NCBI GenBank assembly: GCA_012522275.1
Contig: JAAYKU010000289.1
Coordinates: forward strand, 1-49,299
Source of the DNA: Smithella sp.
Lineage (GTDB): Bacteria; Desulfobacterota; Syntrophia; Syntrophales; Smithellaceae
Direction of reading: 5' to 3'
DNA length: 49,299 nt
Made by a program: the position numbers and the translations under genes. Position 1 is the stretch's first letter, and each line of letters begins with the position of its first letter. This document shows, in pieces, positions 1 to 8,542 of this stretch. The notes under the pieces are model-generated. The model ran no database searches and was not told the origin of the DNA. It saw only the letters and a program-made list of their open reading frames with translations.

Positions 1-49
1 CAATCAGGCCGTGCCGTCGTTTTCAGGATCGGCAGGTTGAAAATGACAT

Positions 50-565
50 CTACTTTGTTTTTGAGGCGGCCAGGGCATAAAGCAGAGCGGTCAGACGCGG
101 TGCATCCTTGTCCACGCAGGTATTGCGGACCCTATTGTTTCTATCAATGAGATTGGCATGATTCGCTTCGGACGAGTCGCTGACTTTTATCGGGCCCAAG
201 CCGCGGAAATTGGAACCATTGCCGTCGAAAACAAATCCCTTGATCATCAGCTTGTCGCCCGCTGCCTGAGCCGCCTGGTCCGGCTTCCAGTAAAACACCG
301 CCAAGGCGCTTGTGATCACCGGATTTCCGGAGCCGATCAGCGTCAGGCCTTTGTTGAGCGTAAGTGTCTTTGTCCACACAGCATCACCGGAAATAATGAT
401 GGTGTCTCCCATTTTCGCCTTGAGCACACAGCTTCTCACCGAATTGTAATCGGCGCTGCTGTGCCATTTGGGGCTTGACCCCCTGCAGGCGCCAAAAGCA
501 TGGCCGGACAGGAAAACACCGGCAAAGGCCGCCAAGATTAAAACAAAATATTTCTTTTGGTTCAT
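50..565 (-). CDS. small exported protein with a beta-helix-like N-terminal part, possibly frameshifted at its end
   Basis: 171 aa from an ATG at 563-565, chosen because AGGAGG lies about six bases upstream; a longer frame to 595 lacks this support. Residues 1-26 are a clear signal peptide (MNQKK, hydrophobic run, then SGHAFGA), so it is probably exported. The next part (VLKAKMGDTIIISG, TLTLNKGLTLIGSG, MIKGFVFDGNG) resembles the start of right-handed parallel beta-helix proteins, which are normally much longer. The last 25 residues look unlike the rest and end in SKTK-stop. At an A-rich stretch around positions 54-62 another frame stays open to the window edge (KVDVIFNLPILKTT), so a frameshift or a composite gene is possible. 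It stands alone, with the next gene about 280 bp upstream. Function unknown. Confidence 0.6.
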   Translation of the reverse strand: MNQKKYFVLILAAFAGVFLSGHAFGACRGSSPKWHSSADYNSVRSCVLKAKMGDTIIISGDAVWTKTLTLNKGLTLIGSGNPVITSALAVFYWKPDQAAQAAGDKLMIKGFVFDGNGSNFRGLGPIKVSDSSEANHANLIDRNNRVRNTCVDKDAPRLTALLYALAASKTK

Positions 566-611
566 TTTAAGCCTCCTGTATTTGGTTATCGCCAAAGATT
601 CCGCAAACGTC

Positions 612-627
612 AGTGACTGATGTCACT
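612..627. promoter_or_regulatory. 16-bp palindrome upstream of the exported-protein gene (operator candidate)
   Basis: AGTGAC-TGAT-GTCACT is a perfect inverted repeat with 6-bp arms, 47-62 bp upstream of the start at 565. The spacing suits a transcription factor site, and the arms loosely resemble CRP/FNR-type half sites. No regulator is assigned. Confidence 0.35.
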
Positions 628-771
628 TCGGAGGCAGCATGGTTTCGGTTCATGATAAAAATGTCTCGAATTAAAAAATACGGGCGACACAATTATAAAT
701 AGTTAAGCAGGTAACTTGTGCCGTTATTGGGCGTTAACTTAAAAATGCTGACATGGCTTCTGATAGCTTGA

Positions 772-809
772 GCGGGCACAGACCGTTGCAGTCTGTGCCC
801 GCGTTTTTT
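772..809 (+). terminator. strong intrinsic terminator on the plus strand with no plus-strand gene before it
   Basis: A perfect 12-bp stem (GCGGGCACAGAC at 772-783, GTCTGTGCCCGC at 791-802) with a 7-base loop is followed by GTTTTTT. The U-tract exists only for plus-strand transcription, yet both neighbouring genes are on the minus strand. The 566-771 stretch before it holds no supported ORF, so it may end a small RNA (see findings). It could also block plus-strand read-through. Confidence 0.75.
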
Positions 810-847
810 CAAGACACGGGAAACGCGCAAGCCGGGCAAGCGTGCGC

Positions 848-2674
848 TTAGTCCTGATACAGGTTTTCCAGCAGATGACCGTACTTTTCCATGACCACCC
901 GCCGTTTTAGTTTCATCGTCTGGGTGAGCATGCCGTTATCGAGCGTGAAATCTTCCATGATGAAATCGAATTTACGCGGGATTTCATAGGAGCCAATGCT
1001 CTTGCGCAGGTGATTTTGCACTTCGGCGGTGAGCAGTTCCTTGAATTTCCGTCCTGCGGGGTTGGCCGGATCGAACAGGTCTTTCGGATCAACAGACAGA
1101 TTCAAGTCGCCGGCCAGTCTTTTAAGCAGGGCCATGTCGGGCACAATCAGCCCCACATTATACTCACGTCCGGCACCTGCAACCACGGCGTTCAATATCC
1201 AGGGCAGCACCTTCATTTCGAGCTCTACTGTTTCCGGGTGAACGTATTTGCCGTTGGCCAGCTTGTATTCCTCTTTGAACCGGCCGGTAATGTATAAAAA
1301 GCCGTCGTCGTCCAGGTAGCCGCGATCTCCTGTGCGCACGCCGCGCATGCCGTCTTTTTCCACTATCACTTCCGCGGTCTGCTGGGGTTTTTTGTGGTAG
1401 CCGAGCATGCACTGGGGCCCGAAACAGATGATCTCGCCGTCGTCGCCGTCCTCACCGGTACGCGACCTGTCGATCACTACCTTTGTTTTGTTGATCGGTT
1501 TGCCGACGGAACCCAGTCGGTTTCCCATCAAGGGCGAATTGATCGTAATCGCCGGTGAGGTTTCACTAAGACCATAGGCATCATAAGTCGGAATGCCCAC
1601 ATCGATAAAAAACTTGGCGATCTCCACGTTCATGGGAGCACTGCCGGTTACCGCATTATCCAGCCTGCCGCCGAAGCGCTCGCGTATTTTGGCCAGAACA
1701 ATTTTATCCAGGATTTTGAATTTCAGGCCGGCCCTGCCCGTTTCACGCTTGGCTTTCGCCGCCGCCAGCGCCGCTTCAAAAAGCTTCAGTTTGAGGCCCC
1801 CCTCCTCGCGCATTTTCGCCCACACGCCGTTATAGACACGGTTAAAAATTCTGGGAACGGTAATCATAAAGGTGGGCTTCACCTTAGGCAAATCGTCAAT
1901 GAGCGTTTCGACCGAGCCCATGATGCCGATGGACGCTCCCCTCATCATAAAAGCATGCAGATCGGCCGTGATTCCGAATGAGTGCGCCCAGGGCAACATC
2001 GAAATGCAGCGGCTGTGCTCGGTGAGGTTGGGAAACCAGGCCAGGCCTGCTTTGACGTTTTCCGCAAGGTTGCCGTGTGAGAGCAAGACCCCCTTTGGTT
2101 CACCCGTTGTGCCCGATGTGTAGATGAGCACGGCAACGTCCGAGAATTTCGGCTTCACCGAAGATACGGGGTTTTTTGCGCCGGCCGCTTCCAGCGCAGC
2201 CATCGTATTTTCGCCCGAACCTTCAATCAGGTATATTTTTTGAAGAGTTGGAATTTCATCGGCAAAACTATTCACCTTTTCCAGAATCTCCGGTTTGGAT
2301 ACCAACAGAACCTTCACTTGTGCGTCCCGGATGATGTATTTCCACATGGAGACAAGTTCTTTTTCATACATCGGCACATAGGCGGCGCCCAGCCCCTGTG
2401 CGGCTATTTCGCCGATAAACCACTCCTTGCGGTTGTTGGCGATGATTCCGACGTTGTCACCGGCGCGCACTCCCGCCGCGTAAAGCCCGCCCCTTAAATC
2501 GTCGACACGCCTGGCGATTTGCCGGTAGGTGACCCATTGATACTCACCTGCGGCGTCCTTCTCTCCAATGAACTGATTGTCCGCATAACGGCCTGCGCTC
2601 TGTTCAAAGAAATCCACCAGATTGTCCGGCGGCTCATACACATCGCTGTATTCTCCATATTCAAAAATCGCCAT
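848..2674 (-). CDS. long-chain acyl-CoA synthetase (AMP-forming)
   Basis: 608 aa, the usual length of FadD-like ligases. It should activate a fatty or other carboxylic acid to its CoA thioester through an acyl-adenylate. The phosphate-binding motif YTSGTTGEPKG is at about residues 185-195, the adenylate motif YGLSETSP near 370, and the GDRGYLDDDGFLYITGR hinge region near 455, followed by a substrate-lysine region (NGKYVHPE). No transmembrane segment is evident. The ATG at 2674 is preceded by GGGAGGGG at suitable spacing. It appears to be a single-gene unit, divergent from tRNA-Gln. With the hydroxyacyl-CoA dehydrogenase, enoyl-CoA hydratase-like and ADP-forming synthetase genes elsewhere in the window it fits a beta-oxidising lifestyle. 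The substrate chain length cannot be read from sequence. Confidence 0.92.
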   Translation of the reverse strand: MAIFEYGEYSDVYEPPDNLVDFFEQSAGRYADNQFIGEKDAAGEYQWVTYRQIARRVDDLRGGLYAAGVRAGDNVGIIANNRKEWFIGEIAAQGLGAAYVPMYEKELVSMWKYIIRDAQVKVLLVSKPEILEKVNSFADEIPTLQKIYLIEGSGENTMAALEAAGAKNPVSSVKPKFSDVAVLIYTSGTTGEPKGVLLSHGNLAENVKAGLAWFPNLTEHSRCISMLPWAHSFGITADLHAFMMRGASIGIMGSVETLIDDLPKVKPTFMITVPRIFNRVYNGVWAKMREEGGLKLKLFEAALAAAKAKRETGRAGLKFKILDKIVLAKIRERFGGRLDNAVTGSAPMNVEIAKFFIDVGIPTYDAYGLSETSPAITINSPLMGNRLGSVGKPINKTKVVIDRSRTGEDGDDGEIICFGPQCMLGYHKKPQQTAEVIVEKDGMRGVRTGDRGYLDDDGFLYITGRFKEEYKLANGKYVHPETVELEMKVLPWILNAVVAGAGREYNVGLIVPDMALLKRLAGDLNLSVDPKDLFDPANPAGRKFKELLTAEVQNHLRKSIGSYEIPRKFDFIMEDFTLDNGMLTQTMKLKRRVVMEKYGHLLENLYQD

Positions 2675-2722
2675 ACCCTTTACCCCTCCCGTTTTTGTTG
2701 GTGGATCCGCCCATGAATTTGG

Positions 2723-2751
2723 TTGACATATGATAACAACCGCATTATAGT
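2723..2751 (+). promoter_or_regulatory. sigma-70 promoter of tRNA-Gln
   Basis: TTGACA (2723-2728), a 17-bp spacer and TATAGT (2746-2751) form a near-consensus promoter. The predicted start near 2758 lies about 57 bp before the tRNA. Confidence 0.8.
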
Positions 2752-2814
2752 CCTGCCCGCATCGCGCAAATGTAGTTTAACTTACATCTGTCGGGCTTAT
2801 CAAGAAAATTCAAC

Positions 2815-2888
2815 TGGGGAATCGTTCAATGGTAGGACAGCGGACTCTGACTCCGTCAATCAAGGTTCGAATCCTTGTTCCCCAGCCA
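2815..2888 (+). tRNA. tRNA-Gln (anticodon CTG)
   Basis: A complete cloverleaf can be drawn. The acceptor stem is TGGGGAA (2815-2821) with TTCCCCA (2878-2884), the discriminator is G2885 and CCA is encoded at 2886-2888. The anticodon stem GCGGA/TCCGT encloses loop CTCTGAC with anticodon CTG at 2847-2849, and the T arm carries GGTTCGAATCC. It reads CAG. The gene for its cognate synthetase, glnS, ends about 630 bp downstream on the opposite strand. A strong promoter precedes it. Confidence 0.95.
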
Positions 2889-3146
2889 TTTTATCTCGAG
2901 ACAATCCTGTTTTAGCCACCGACACCTTAGTCGGAAAAGATACAAACTTCACGCGGAATATTTCCATGGAAAAACGTATATTTATCACGGACTAACACAA
3001 AGGAGCTAATTTTCAAGAAGTTTGCACACCCTGCTGCCGGGAACAAGCGACCGTGTTCATCAGAGGCTGATAAAGATGGCTTTTTACTGCCTGAAAGCAC
3101 GTTTTCAAAAGTATGCTGCAGGACCAAATATCCATAGTTGAATAAG

Positions 3147-3461
3147 ATGAAAACATGGAAACTGGACAGAATCAGCGGCGCAACACCACAGATCATGGAT
3201 TACTGCCGTCAGATATACCATCTGTATACCACGGTCACAGATCGCGAGTACTTCCGCCTGGCCCCCAGAGGAGGCAACAACCCGGGCACATACAGAAGAT
3301 TTCATGAAAAAATGAAGGAAGTCAGTGCACGCCATCCGGATGAGACGCTCATGCTTGAGTATTCTTTTTATTTGAACGGCAACAGCAAGCGCACAAGGAC
3401 CATCGTCTATAAAAACGGCATGGATATACCCGCGGCCGCTCAATTCCCTCCGGATGAATGA
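3147..3461 (+). CDS. hypothetical protein between tRNA-Gln and glnS
   Basis: 104 aa from an ATG at 3147; a TTG three codons earlier (3138) is an alternative. Neither start has a convincing Shine-Dalgarno sequence. The product is soluble, basic and aromatic-rich (KTWKLDRISG, YCRQIYHLYTTVTDREYF, NGNSKRTRTIVYK), with no signal peptide or membrane segment. I do not recognise the family. The composition looks protein-like, and better than the competing minus-strand frame at 3105-3506. It ends just before the glnS terminator in convergent orientation. The 2889-3146 stretch upstream shows no further gene or clear promoter, although an AAGGAG occurs at 3000. Confidence 0.5.
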   Translation: MKTWKLDRISGATPQIMDYCRQIYHLYTTVTDREYFRLAPRGGNNPGTYRRFHEKMKEVSARHPDETLMLEYSFYLNGNSKRTRTIVYKNGMDIPAAAQFPPDE

Positions 3462-3466
3462 AAAGG

Positions 3467-3496
3467 GCCGGCGGCGGCCATTGGCCGCGTACCGGC
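3467..3496 (-). terminator. glnS terminator hairpin
   Basis: GCCGG...CCGGC outer pairs and GCGGCC/GGCCGC inner pairs form a stable hairpin 25 bp after the glnS stop. Read on the minus strand it is followed by CCTTTTC, a short U-tract. It lies between convergent genes. Confidence 0.55.
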
Positions 3497-3521
3497 ATTT
3501 GATCATTAACCTTGAAAACTT

Positions 3522-5207
3522 CTAGCCTCTGGCGGCAACTTTGGTCCAGCTGTCCCGCAGTGACACGACGCGATTAAAAACCGGTCTGCCGTCTTTCGTG
3601 TCCTTTTCATCGGCGCAGAAATATCCCAGCCGTTCAAACTGGTATTGCGAGCCTGGTGCCGGATTTTTCAAGCTCTGTTCCACATAGCAGGTGGTCAGGA
3701 CTGTCAGGGAATTCGGATTGAGATACTCGAGGCAGTTTTCCATGCTTCCCGGGTCTTCAACCGTGAACAGGCGCTCATACAGGCGCACCTCGGCGGGCAC
3801 AGCGTGAGCCGCTGAGATCCAGTGGATAACGCCTTGGACCTTGCGTCCGTCGGCCGGCGGGGCATTCCTGGTCGCCGGGTCATATGTGCAGTTAATCTGC
3901 CTGATCTCACCCGTCTTTTCGTCTTTTTCCATGCTCTGATACTTGACGACGTACGCATTGCGCAGACGAACTTCGCGGCCCGGCCCCAGGCGGTTGTATT
4001 TTTTGGGCGGATCCTCCATAAAGTCGTCGCGCTCGATATACAGCACTTTGGAAAAAGGAATTTTTCTTGTTCCCATGTGGGGTTTCTGCGGATGGTTTGC
4101 GCAGTCGAAATCCTCCATCTGGCTTTCCGGGTAGTTGTCAATCACCACTTTCAACGGCCTGAGCACACACATGGCTCTGGGGGCCCGCTCGTTGAGATCA
4201 TCGCGGACGCAATGTTCCAAGAGAGCCGCATCGACCAGGTTGTCGTTTTTGGCCACGCCTATTGCCGCGCAAAAATTACGGACGGCCTCCGGCGTGTAGC
4301 CGCGCCTGCGCATACCGGAAACAGTAGGCATACGCGGGTCGTCCCAGCCGTGTACATGATTGTTTTGAACCAGTTCAATCAGCCTGCGCTTGCTAAGCAC
4401 CGTATAGCTGACATTCAGGCGGGCAAATTCAATCTGTTTGGGGCGCTCAGCCGGAATCAACCGCTCGACAATCCAGTCATACAAAGGACGGTTGTTTTCA
4501 AATTCCAGCGTGCAGATGGAATGAGTGATGCGCTCCAGCGCGTCGGAGAGGCAATGGGCAAAATCATACATCGGGTAGATGACCCATTCATCTCCCGTGC
4601 GGTAGTGGGTTTCCCTTTTGATGCGGTAGATGACGGGATCACGCATGACCACATTCGGAGCCGCCATATCGATTTTGGCGCGCAGGACCTGGCTGCCGTC
4701 GGCAAATTCACCGGCGCGCATCCGCGCGAAAAGATCCAGGTTCTCTTCCACGGAGCGGTTGCGGTAAGGGCTTTCCCTGCCCGGTTCGGTAAACGACCCC
4801 CGGTATTCGCGGATTTCTTCCGGGGTGAGGCTGCACACGTACGCGTCACTCTTTTTGATGAGTTCAACTGCAAACTGATACAGCCTTTCGAAATAGCCGG
4901 AAGCGTAATACAGGCCTTTCCCCCAGTCAAACCCCAGCCAGTGAACATCGCGGATAATGGATTCAACATATTCCATGGACTCGCCGGCCGGGTCCGTATC
5001 GTCCAGGCGCAGATTGCATGTGCCTCCGTACTGCCGGGCCAAACCGAAGTTAAGACATACGGACTTGGCATGCCCGATATGAATATAGCCGTTTGGTTCG
5101 GGTGGAAAACGCGTGGCCACACGTCCGTCGTGCTTGTTCGTCTTGAGGTCTTCGTCGATAATGTCGCGTATAAAGTCGTTCGGGGCGTGATTTTCAGCTT
5201 CTGGCAT
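3522..5207 (-). CDS. glnS: glutaminyl-tRNA synthetase
   Basis: 561 aa, close to E. coli GlnRS (554). It charges tRNA-Gln with glutamine in the cytosol. The class I HIGH motif is in [15 protein letters not shown] (about residues 35-49), and the KMSKS counterpart is VLSKRRL near residue 270, in the form typical of GlnRS. The [23 protein letters not shown]-type core and a C-terminal beta-barrel anticodon-binding region follow. GAAGGAG precedes the ATG at 5207. It lies 48 bp after the PLP dehydratase gene, with its own likely promoter in between. Its presence argues for direct Gln-tRNA charging, although the indirect GatCAB route could coexist. Confidence 0.97.
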   Translation of the reverse strand: MPEAENHAPNDFIRDIIDEDLKTNKHDGRVATRFPPEPNGYIHIGHAKSVCLNFGLARQYGGTCNLRLDDTDPAGESMEYVESIIRDVHWLGFDWGKGLYYASGYFERLYQFAVELIKKSDAYVCSLTPEEIREYRGSFTEPGRESPYRNRSVEENLDLFARMRAGEFADGSQVLRAKIDMAAPNVVMRDPVIYRIKRETHYRTGDEWVIYPMYDFAHCLSDALERITHSICTLEFENNRPLYDWIVERLIPAERPKQIEFARLNVSYTVLSKRRLIELVQNNHVHGWDDPRMPTVSGMRRRGYTPEAVRNFCAAIGVAKNDNLVDAALLEHCVRDDLNERAPRAMCVLRPLKVVIDNYPESQMEDFDCANHPQKPHMGTRKIPFSKVLYIERDDFMEDPPKKYNRLGPGREVRLRNAYVVKYQSMEKDEKTGEIRQINCTYDPATRNAPPADGRKVQGVIHWISAAHAVPAEVRLYERLFTVEDPGSMENCLEYLNPNSLTVLTTCYVEQSLKNPAPGSQYQFERLGYFCADEKDTKDGRPVFNRVVSLRDSWTKVAARG

Positions 5208-5236
5208 AACGTCAAAAAACTCCTTCAGGTTACTTT

Positions 5237-5266
5237 TTTATAATTTGATGGCGCGTCAGGCGCCAA
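5237..5266 (-). promoter_or_regulatory. probable glnS promoter
   Basis: On the minus strand TTGGCG (5261-5266), an 18-bp spacer and TATAAA (5237-5242) lie about 30 bp before the glnS start. The -35 box overlaps the last codons of the upstream gene. It is a moderate match, so co-transcription with that gene remains possible. Confidence 0.45.
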
Positions 5267-6239
5267 TCGCTTTTTTTAAATGGTTCATGTCCAGATTTCC
5301 ACCCGACATGATTATGACTACTTTCTTGCCCGCCAGTCTTTCACGTATTTTACAGGCTGCAACCAGCGCGACTGCGCCGGCGGACTCGGCCAGGTTGTGC
5401 GTTGCCGTCAGCGCCAGCGCCACCCCCTGAAGGATCTCCTCCTCGGACAGCAAAACGACATCGTCAATGCTGTCGCGAAGAATCACATAAGGCAGATGAA
5501 ATACCGTCCGGGCCGCAAGGCCGTCGGCCAGAGTATCGGCCTCGTCAAGGGTAATGATTTCCTTTTTCTTCCAGGACTCATAAAAGGAAGGCGCGTTTTG
5601 GGGCTCCACGCCGATGATTTCCACAGATGGCTTGATGGCGCGCACAGTTTTTAAAATCGACGCGCAGCCCGCGCCGCCGCCGATCGGGCAGATAATCGTG
5701 TCCACCTCCGGCAGGTCTTCCATAATTTCCATTCCCAGGGTGGCAATACCATTAAGAATTTCCGGCTCGTTGCCCTGCTCGACATAGTAATAGCCGGCAC
5801 TGTCCACCAACTCATCGCAGTAGGACTGTGCATCATAGAAATCCGCGCCGCGGATAATCAACTCCGCCCCATAGTTTTCAATTATACGGTTGATTTCCGG
5901 GTTGTTGTTTTCCGGAACAACCACCGTGCAGGGCACCTGAAACCATTGTCCGGCCCAGGCCATGGCCAGACCGTGGTTACCTCGTGTGGCCACCAGAATA
6001 CCGGCCTCCAGCTCTTCCCTCGATATGTGATGGTAAAAATTAAGCGCCCCCCTGATCTTGAAAGATCCTGTCGGGTTGTGATTTTCGTGCTTGACGAAAG
6101 CCTCGCAGCCGATCAGGCGGGAAAGCTCGGAATAGAAGATGAGGTTGGTCCGGTTGAGGTATTTCCTGATGATGGACCTGGCCATAAAAGCGCGGGCCAG
6201 GTTAACCTGTTCGCTTGCCGCCTCATATTTTTTCAGCAT
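5256..6239 (-). CDS. PLP-dependent threonine/serine dehydratase family protein
   Basis: 327 aa from the ATG at 6237-6239, chosen because GGAGG lies upstream; a longer TTG-started frame to 6299 lacks this. It is a fold type II PLP enzyme. The Schiff-base lysine sits in NPTGSFKIRGA (about residue 57), ATRGNHG follows, the phosphate-binding glycine loop is PIGGGAGCASI, and the SGGN motif near the C-terminus contacts the pyridine ring. It lacks the C-terminal ACT-like regulatory domains of biosynthetic IlvA, so it is closer to catabolic threonine or serine dehydratases, or a serine racemase. Those enzymes deaminate threonine to 2-oxobutyrate or serine to pyruvate. With cimA present elsewhere, isoleucine need not depend on it. 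It may be co-transcribed with glnS. Confidence 0.85.
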   Translation of the reverse strand: MLKKYEAASEQVNLARAFMARSIIRKYLNRTNLIFYSELSRLIGCEAFVKHENHNPTGSFKIRGALNFYHHISREELEAGILVATRGNHGLAMAWAGQWFQVPCTVVVPENNNPEINRIIENYGAELIIRGADFYDAQSYCDELVDSAGYYYVEQGNEPEILNGIATLGMEIMEDLPEVDTIICPIGGGAGCASILKTVRAIKPSVEIIGVEPQNAPSFYESWKKKEIITLDEADTLADGLAARTVFHLPYVILRDSIDDVVLLSEEEILQGVALALTATHNLAESAGAVALVAACKIRERLAGKKVVIIMSGGNLDMNHLKKAIGA

Positions 6240-6330
6240 AAGCCTGCCCTCCAGTTTTTGCCGTTTAGTCTTTTTTACCACCTTTTTAACGGCTGTCAAG
6301 ATGGCATGCTTTTGTTGCGTATCCGGAAGA

Positions 6331-7623
6331 TCAACTCAACTGGTTTAAAATCATCCGGGCATGCCTTTTTGCCGCTCCTCTATTGGCCAACACGACTTCC
6401 TTCGCTCTTTCGCCGCGGTGGGCGAGGCCGGCCGGATCGCCCAGCATCCTCAAAATACCTTCCAGCAGCTCATTTTCGTTTACAATCCTGATGCCTGCGC
6501 CCGCCTCTTCCATCAAAGCAGCTTCCCGGTGAAAGTCATCCATAAAGGGACCGTAAAAAATGACCTTGCCCCAAGCCGCGGCCTCCAGAAGATTCTGCCC
6601 TCCTTTCGGCACCAGCGAGCCCCCGCAATAAACAACAGTGGCAAGGGAATAAACTTTAAAAAGCTCACCGATCACATCAACCACAACCGCTGTTTGTTGC
6701 CGCCTCTGGCCCGCACTTTTCATTTGTGAAAACGTGACGGCTCCGGGCAGGCCGGACTTGTCCAGCAGTCCGATAATTTCCTCGGCACGCCTGATGTCGC
6801 GCGGCACCAGTATCAGAGTGAATTCCGGATAGCTCGCTGACAGCTTCTTATACACGGAAATAATGATTTTTTCTTCACCCGGGTGGGTGCTGCCGGCTAC
6901 AAGAAATTTTTCCTCCACCCCGGCATGGAAAAGCCGGATCGCTTCCTGATGGAATTCAGGAGAGGTCGCGACCGTCAGTGCGTCATACTTGCTGTTTCCC
7001 AACGCTTTAACCTGGTCTTTTCCCATACCCATCTGGACCATTCTTTGGGCGTCGAGATCCGTAATCATTCCCGCGCCATCCACATCTTGCAAAACCGGAC
7101 GCCAGAAAAAACGGGTGCGCCGATACTTTTTAAATGAACGGGTCGAAATCCTGCCGTTTACCATCACGACCTTGATACGGTGCAACCGACAGGAGGCTAA
7201 AAAATTCGGCCAAAGCTCGGTTTCGACAAATGCGAAAACATCAGGGCGGACCAGGCCGAGCATTCCAGAGACAACCGGAGGAATATCCAGCGGAAAATAA
7301 ATAAAGGCGTCTGCGCCGGTAACTGTCTTTTGCGCCAGCTCCTGCCCTGTTTCCGTGGAGGTGGAAAAAATAATTCGGAGATCAGGCCTGATTTTTTTCA
7401 ATTCAGACACAATGGGCGAGGCGGCGTTTACTTCACCTACAGATACCGCGTGTATCCAAAGACGCGGGCCCGGCCCGATATTTTCAAGCAGGCGGCTTTG
7501 CCGGAAGCCCAGCTTCTGCAAAAAGCTGCGGCGGTATTTTCCCGTAAAGAGCATCTTGAGCAAAAAAAACAACAGGCCGGGAAGTGCTAAAATCAGCAGC
7601 ACAATATTGTACAAGAGTCTCAT
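6331..7623 (-). CDS. waaA: 3-deoxy-D-manno-octulosonic acid transferase
   Basis: 430 aa from the ATG at 7621-7623, matching the usual MRLLYN... N-terminus (E. coli WaaA has 425 aa); the frame continues upstream to 7692 without support. It transfers Kdo from CMP-Kdo to lipid A precursor at the inner face of the inner membrane (GT30 family). The N-terminal hydrophobic anchor spans about residues 5-25. WIHAVSVGEVNAASP and the conserved FVETELWPNF lie in the N-terminal domain; VAGSTHPGEE and the nucleotide-binding GGSLVPKGGQNLLEAA lie in the C-terminal domain. It indicates a Gram-negative outer membrane with LPS. It is divergent from rpe. A TTGACA about 30 bp before the start could be its -35 box, but no good -10 follows. 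Confidence 0.95.
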   Translation of the reverse strand: MRLLYNIVLLILALPGLLFFLLKMLFTGKYRRSFLQKLGFRQSRLLENIGPGPRLWIHAVSVGEVNAASPIVSELKKIRPDLRIIFSTSTETGQELAQKTVTGADAFIYFPLDIPPVVSGMLGLVRPDVFAFVETELWPNFLASCRLHRIKVVMVNGRISTRSFKKYRRTRFFWRPVLQDVDGAGMITDLDAQRMVQMGMGKDQVKALGNSKYDALTVATSPEFHQEAIRLFHAGVEEKFLVAGSTHPGEEKIIISVYKKLSASYPEFTLILVPRDIRRAEEIIGLLDKSGLPGAVTFSQMKSAGQRRQQTAVVVDVIGELFKVYSLATVVYCGGSLVPKGGQNLLEAAAWGKVIFYGPFMDDFHREAALMEEAGAGIRIVNENELLEGILRMLGDPAGLAHRGERAKEVVLANRGAAKRHARMILNQLS

Positions 7624-7752
7624 CGATTTATCTTTGTTGTTTTCAGTGCCCCTGTCAAGCAAAAAGCCGGGGCCTCTGATATGCCACTCCACGAACCGGT
7701 CTCATCGAGTTTTTCCTGCTCACGGTGCTCGAAACCGGACAGGCTATTCGGG

Positions 7753-7779
7753 TTGACAGGCTTTATTCTTTAGTATATC
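7753..7779 (+). promoter_or_regulatory. probable rpe promoter
   Basis: TTGACA at 7753-7758 with TATATC at 7774-7779, spaced 15 bp, lies just before rpe. The -35 is perfect but the spacing is shorter than ideal. Confidence 0.45.
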
Positions 7780-7806
7780 CGGTACACTCCATAAAGGAGA
7801 ATTACC

Positions 7807-8466
7807 ATGAAGATGATTGCCCCATCAATTCTTTCCGCTGACGGCGGAAGACTTAGCCAGGAGATTCAGGCAGTGGAAAAAGCCGGCGCCGACTGGATAC
7901 ATGTCGATGTAATGGACGGACAATTTGTGCCAAATATCACCATGGGACCCGCCATCATCTCCGCGGTGCGCAAGGCGACGAAATTGCCTTTTGACGTTCA
8001 TCTGATGATTAAAAATCCCGAAAACTATATCGGGGCCTTCGCCGATGCGGGTGCTGATTACATTACGGTGCATGTGGAAGCGGCCAGCCACCTCCATCGC
8101 ACACTCGGCCTGATCAGAAAAGCAGGGAAAAAAGCCGGCGTTTCCTTGAATCCGGCGACACCTCTTTGTCTTGTGGAGGAAATTCTGCCGGAGATCGACC
8201 TGCTTCTCATCATGTCGGTCAATCCGGGCTTCGGGGGACAGAAATTTATTGAAAGCTCCCTGGCAAAGATAAAAAAAGCGGCGGATATGATCGCCGGGCT
8301 TACACAAAAGCCTCTGCTTGAGGTTGACGGAGGAGTCAATCTGCAAAATATCTCTTCCATCGCCGGTGCGGGCGCGGACGTTCTGGTCGCGGGTGCGGCG
8401 GTCTTCGGCACTCCCGATTACGCTCAGACCATCACCGCCCTCAAGGCAGCGGCCAACCGGGCCTGA
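7807..8466 (+). CDS. rpe: ribulose-phosphate 3-epimerase
   Basis: 219 aa, typical length. It interconverts ribulose-5-phosphate and xylulose-5-phosphate in the pentose phosphate pathway. A TIM barrel with APSILSAD at the N-terminus carries metal ligands in [12 protein letters not shown] (H32, D34), VHLMI (near residue 67) and EVDGGV (near 176); the phosphate-binding loop is [17 protein letters not shown] precedes the ATG. It is monocistronic, divergent from waaA and convergent with the hydroxyacyl-CoA dehydrogenase gene 76 bp downstream. No clear terminator was found in that gap. Confidence 0.97.
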   Translation: MKMIAPSILSADGGRLSQEIQAVEKAGADWIHVDVMDGQFVPNITMGPAIISAVRKATKLPFDVHLMIKNPENYIGAFADAGADYITVHVEAASHLHRTLGLIRKAGKKAGVSLNPATPLCLVEEILPEIDLLLIMSVNPGFGGQKFIESSLAKIKKAADMIAGLTQKPLLEVDGGVNLQNISSIAGAGADVLVAGAAVFGTPDYAQTITALKAAANRA

Positions 8467-8542
8467 TTATCCCCGCGCCGGCCGTGCAGACCATAAGGGC
8501 AACCCGTCTTGGTGGCTAAAGCCGTCCTCAATGTCCGCCCGT

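Noticed and set aside
2916-2938. CCGAC/GTCGG hairpin after tRNA-Gln as terminator
   Set aside because: It is followed by AAAAG, not a U-tract, on the plus strand.
2723-2995. Plus-strand ORF crossing tRNA-Gln
   Set aside because: It contains the whole tRNA and its promoter; no protein features.
3822-5243. 473-residue plus-strand frame opposite glnS
   Set aside because: It runs antisense to the unmistakable glnS gene and has no ribosome binding site or family motif.
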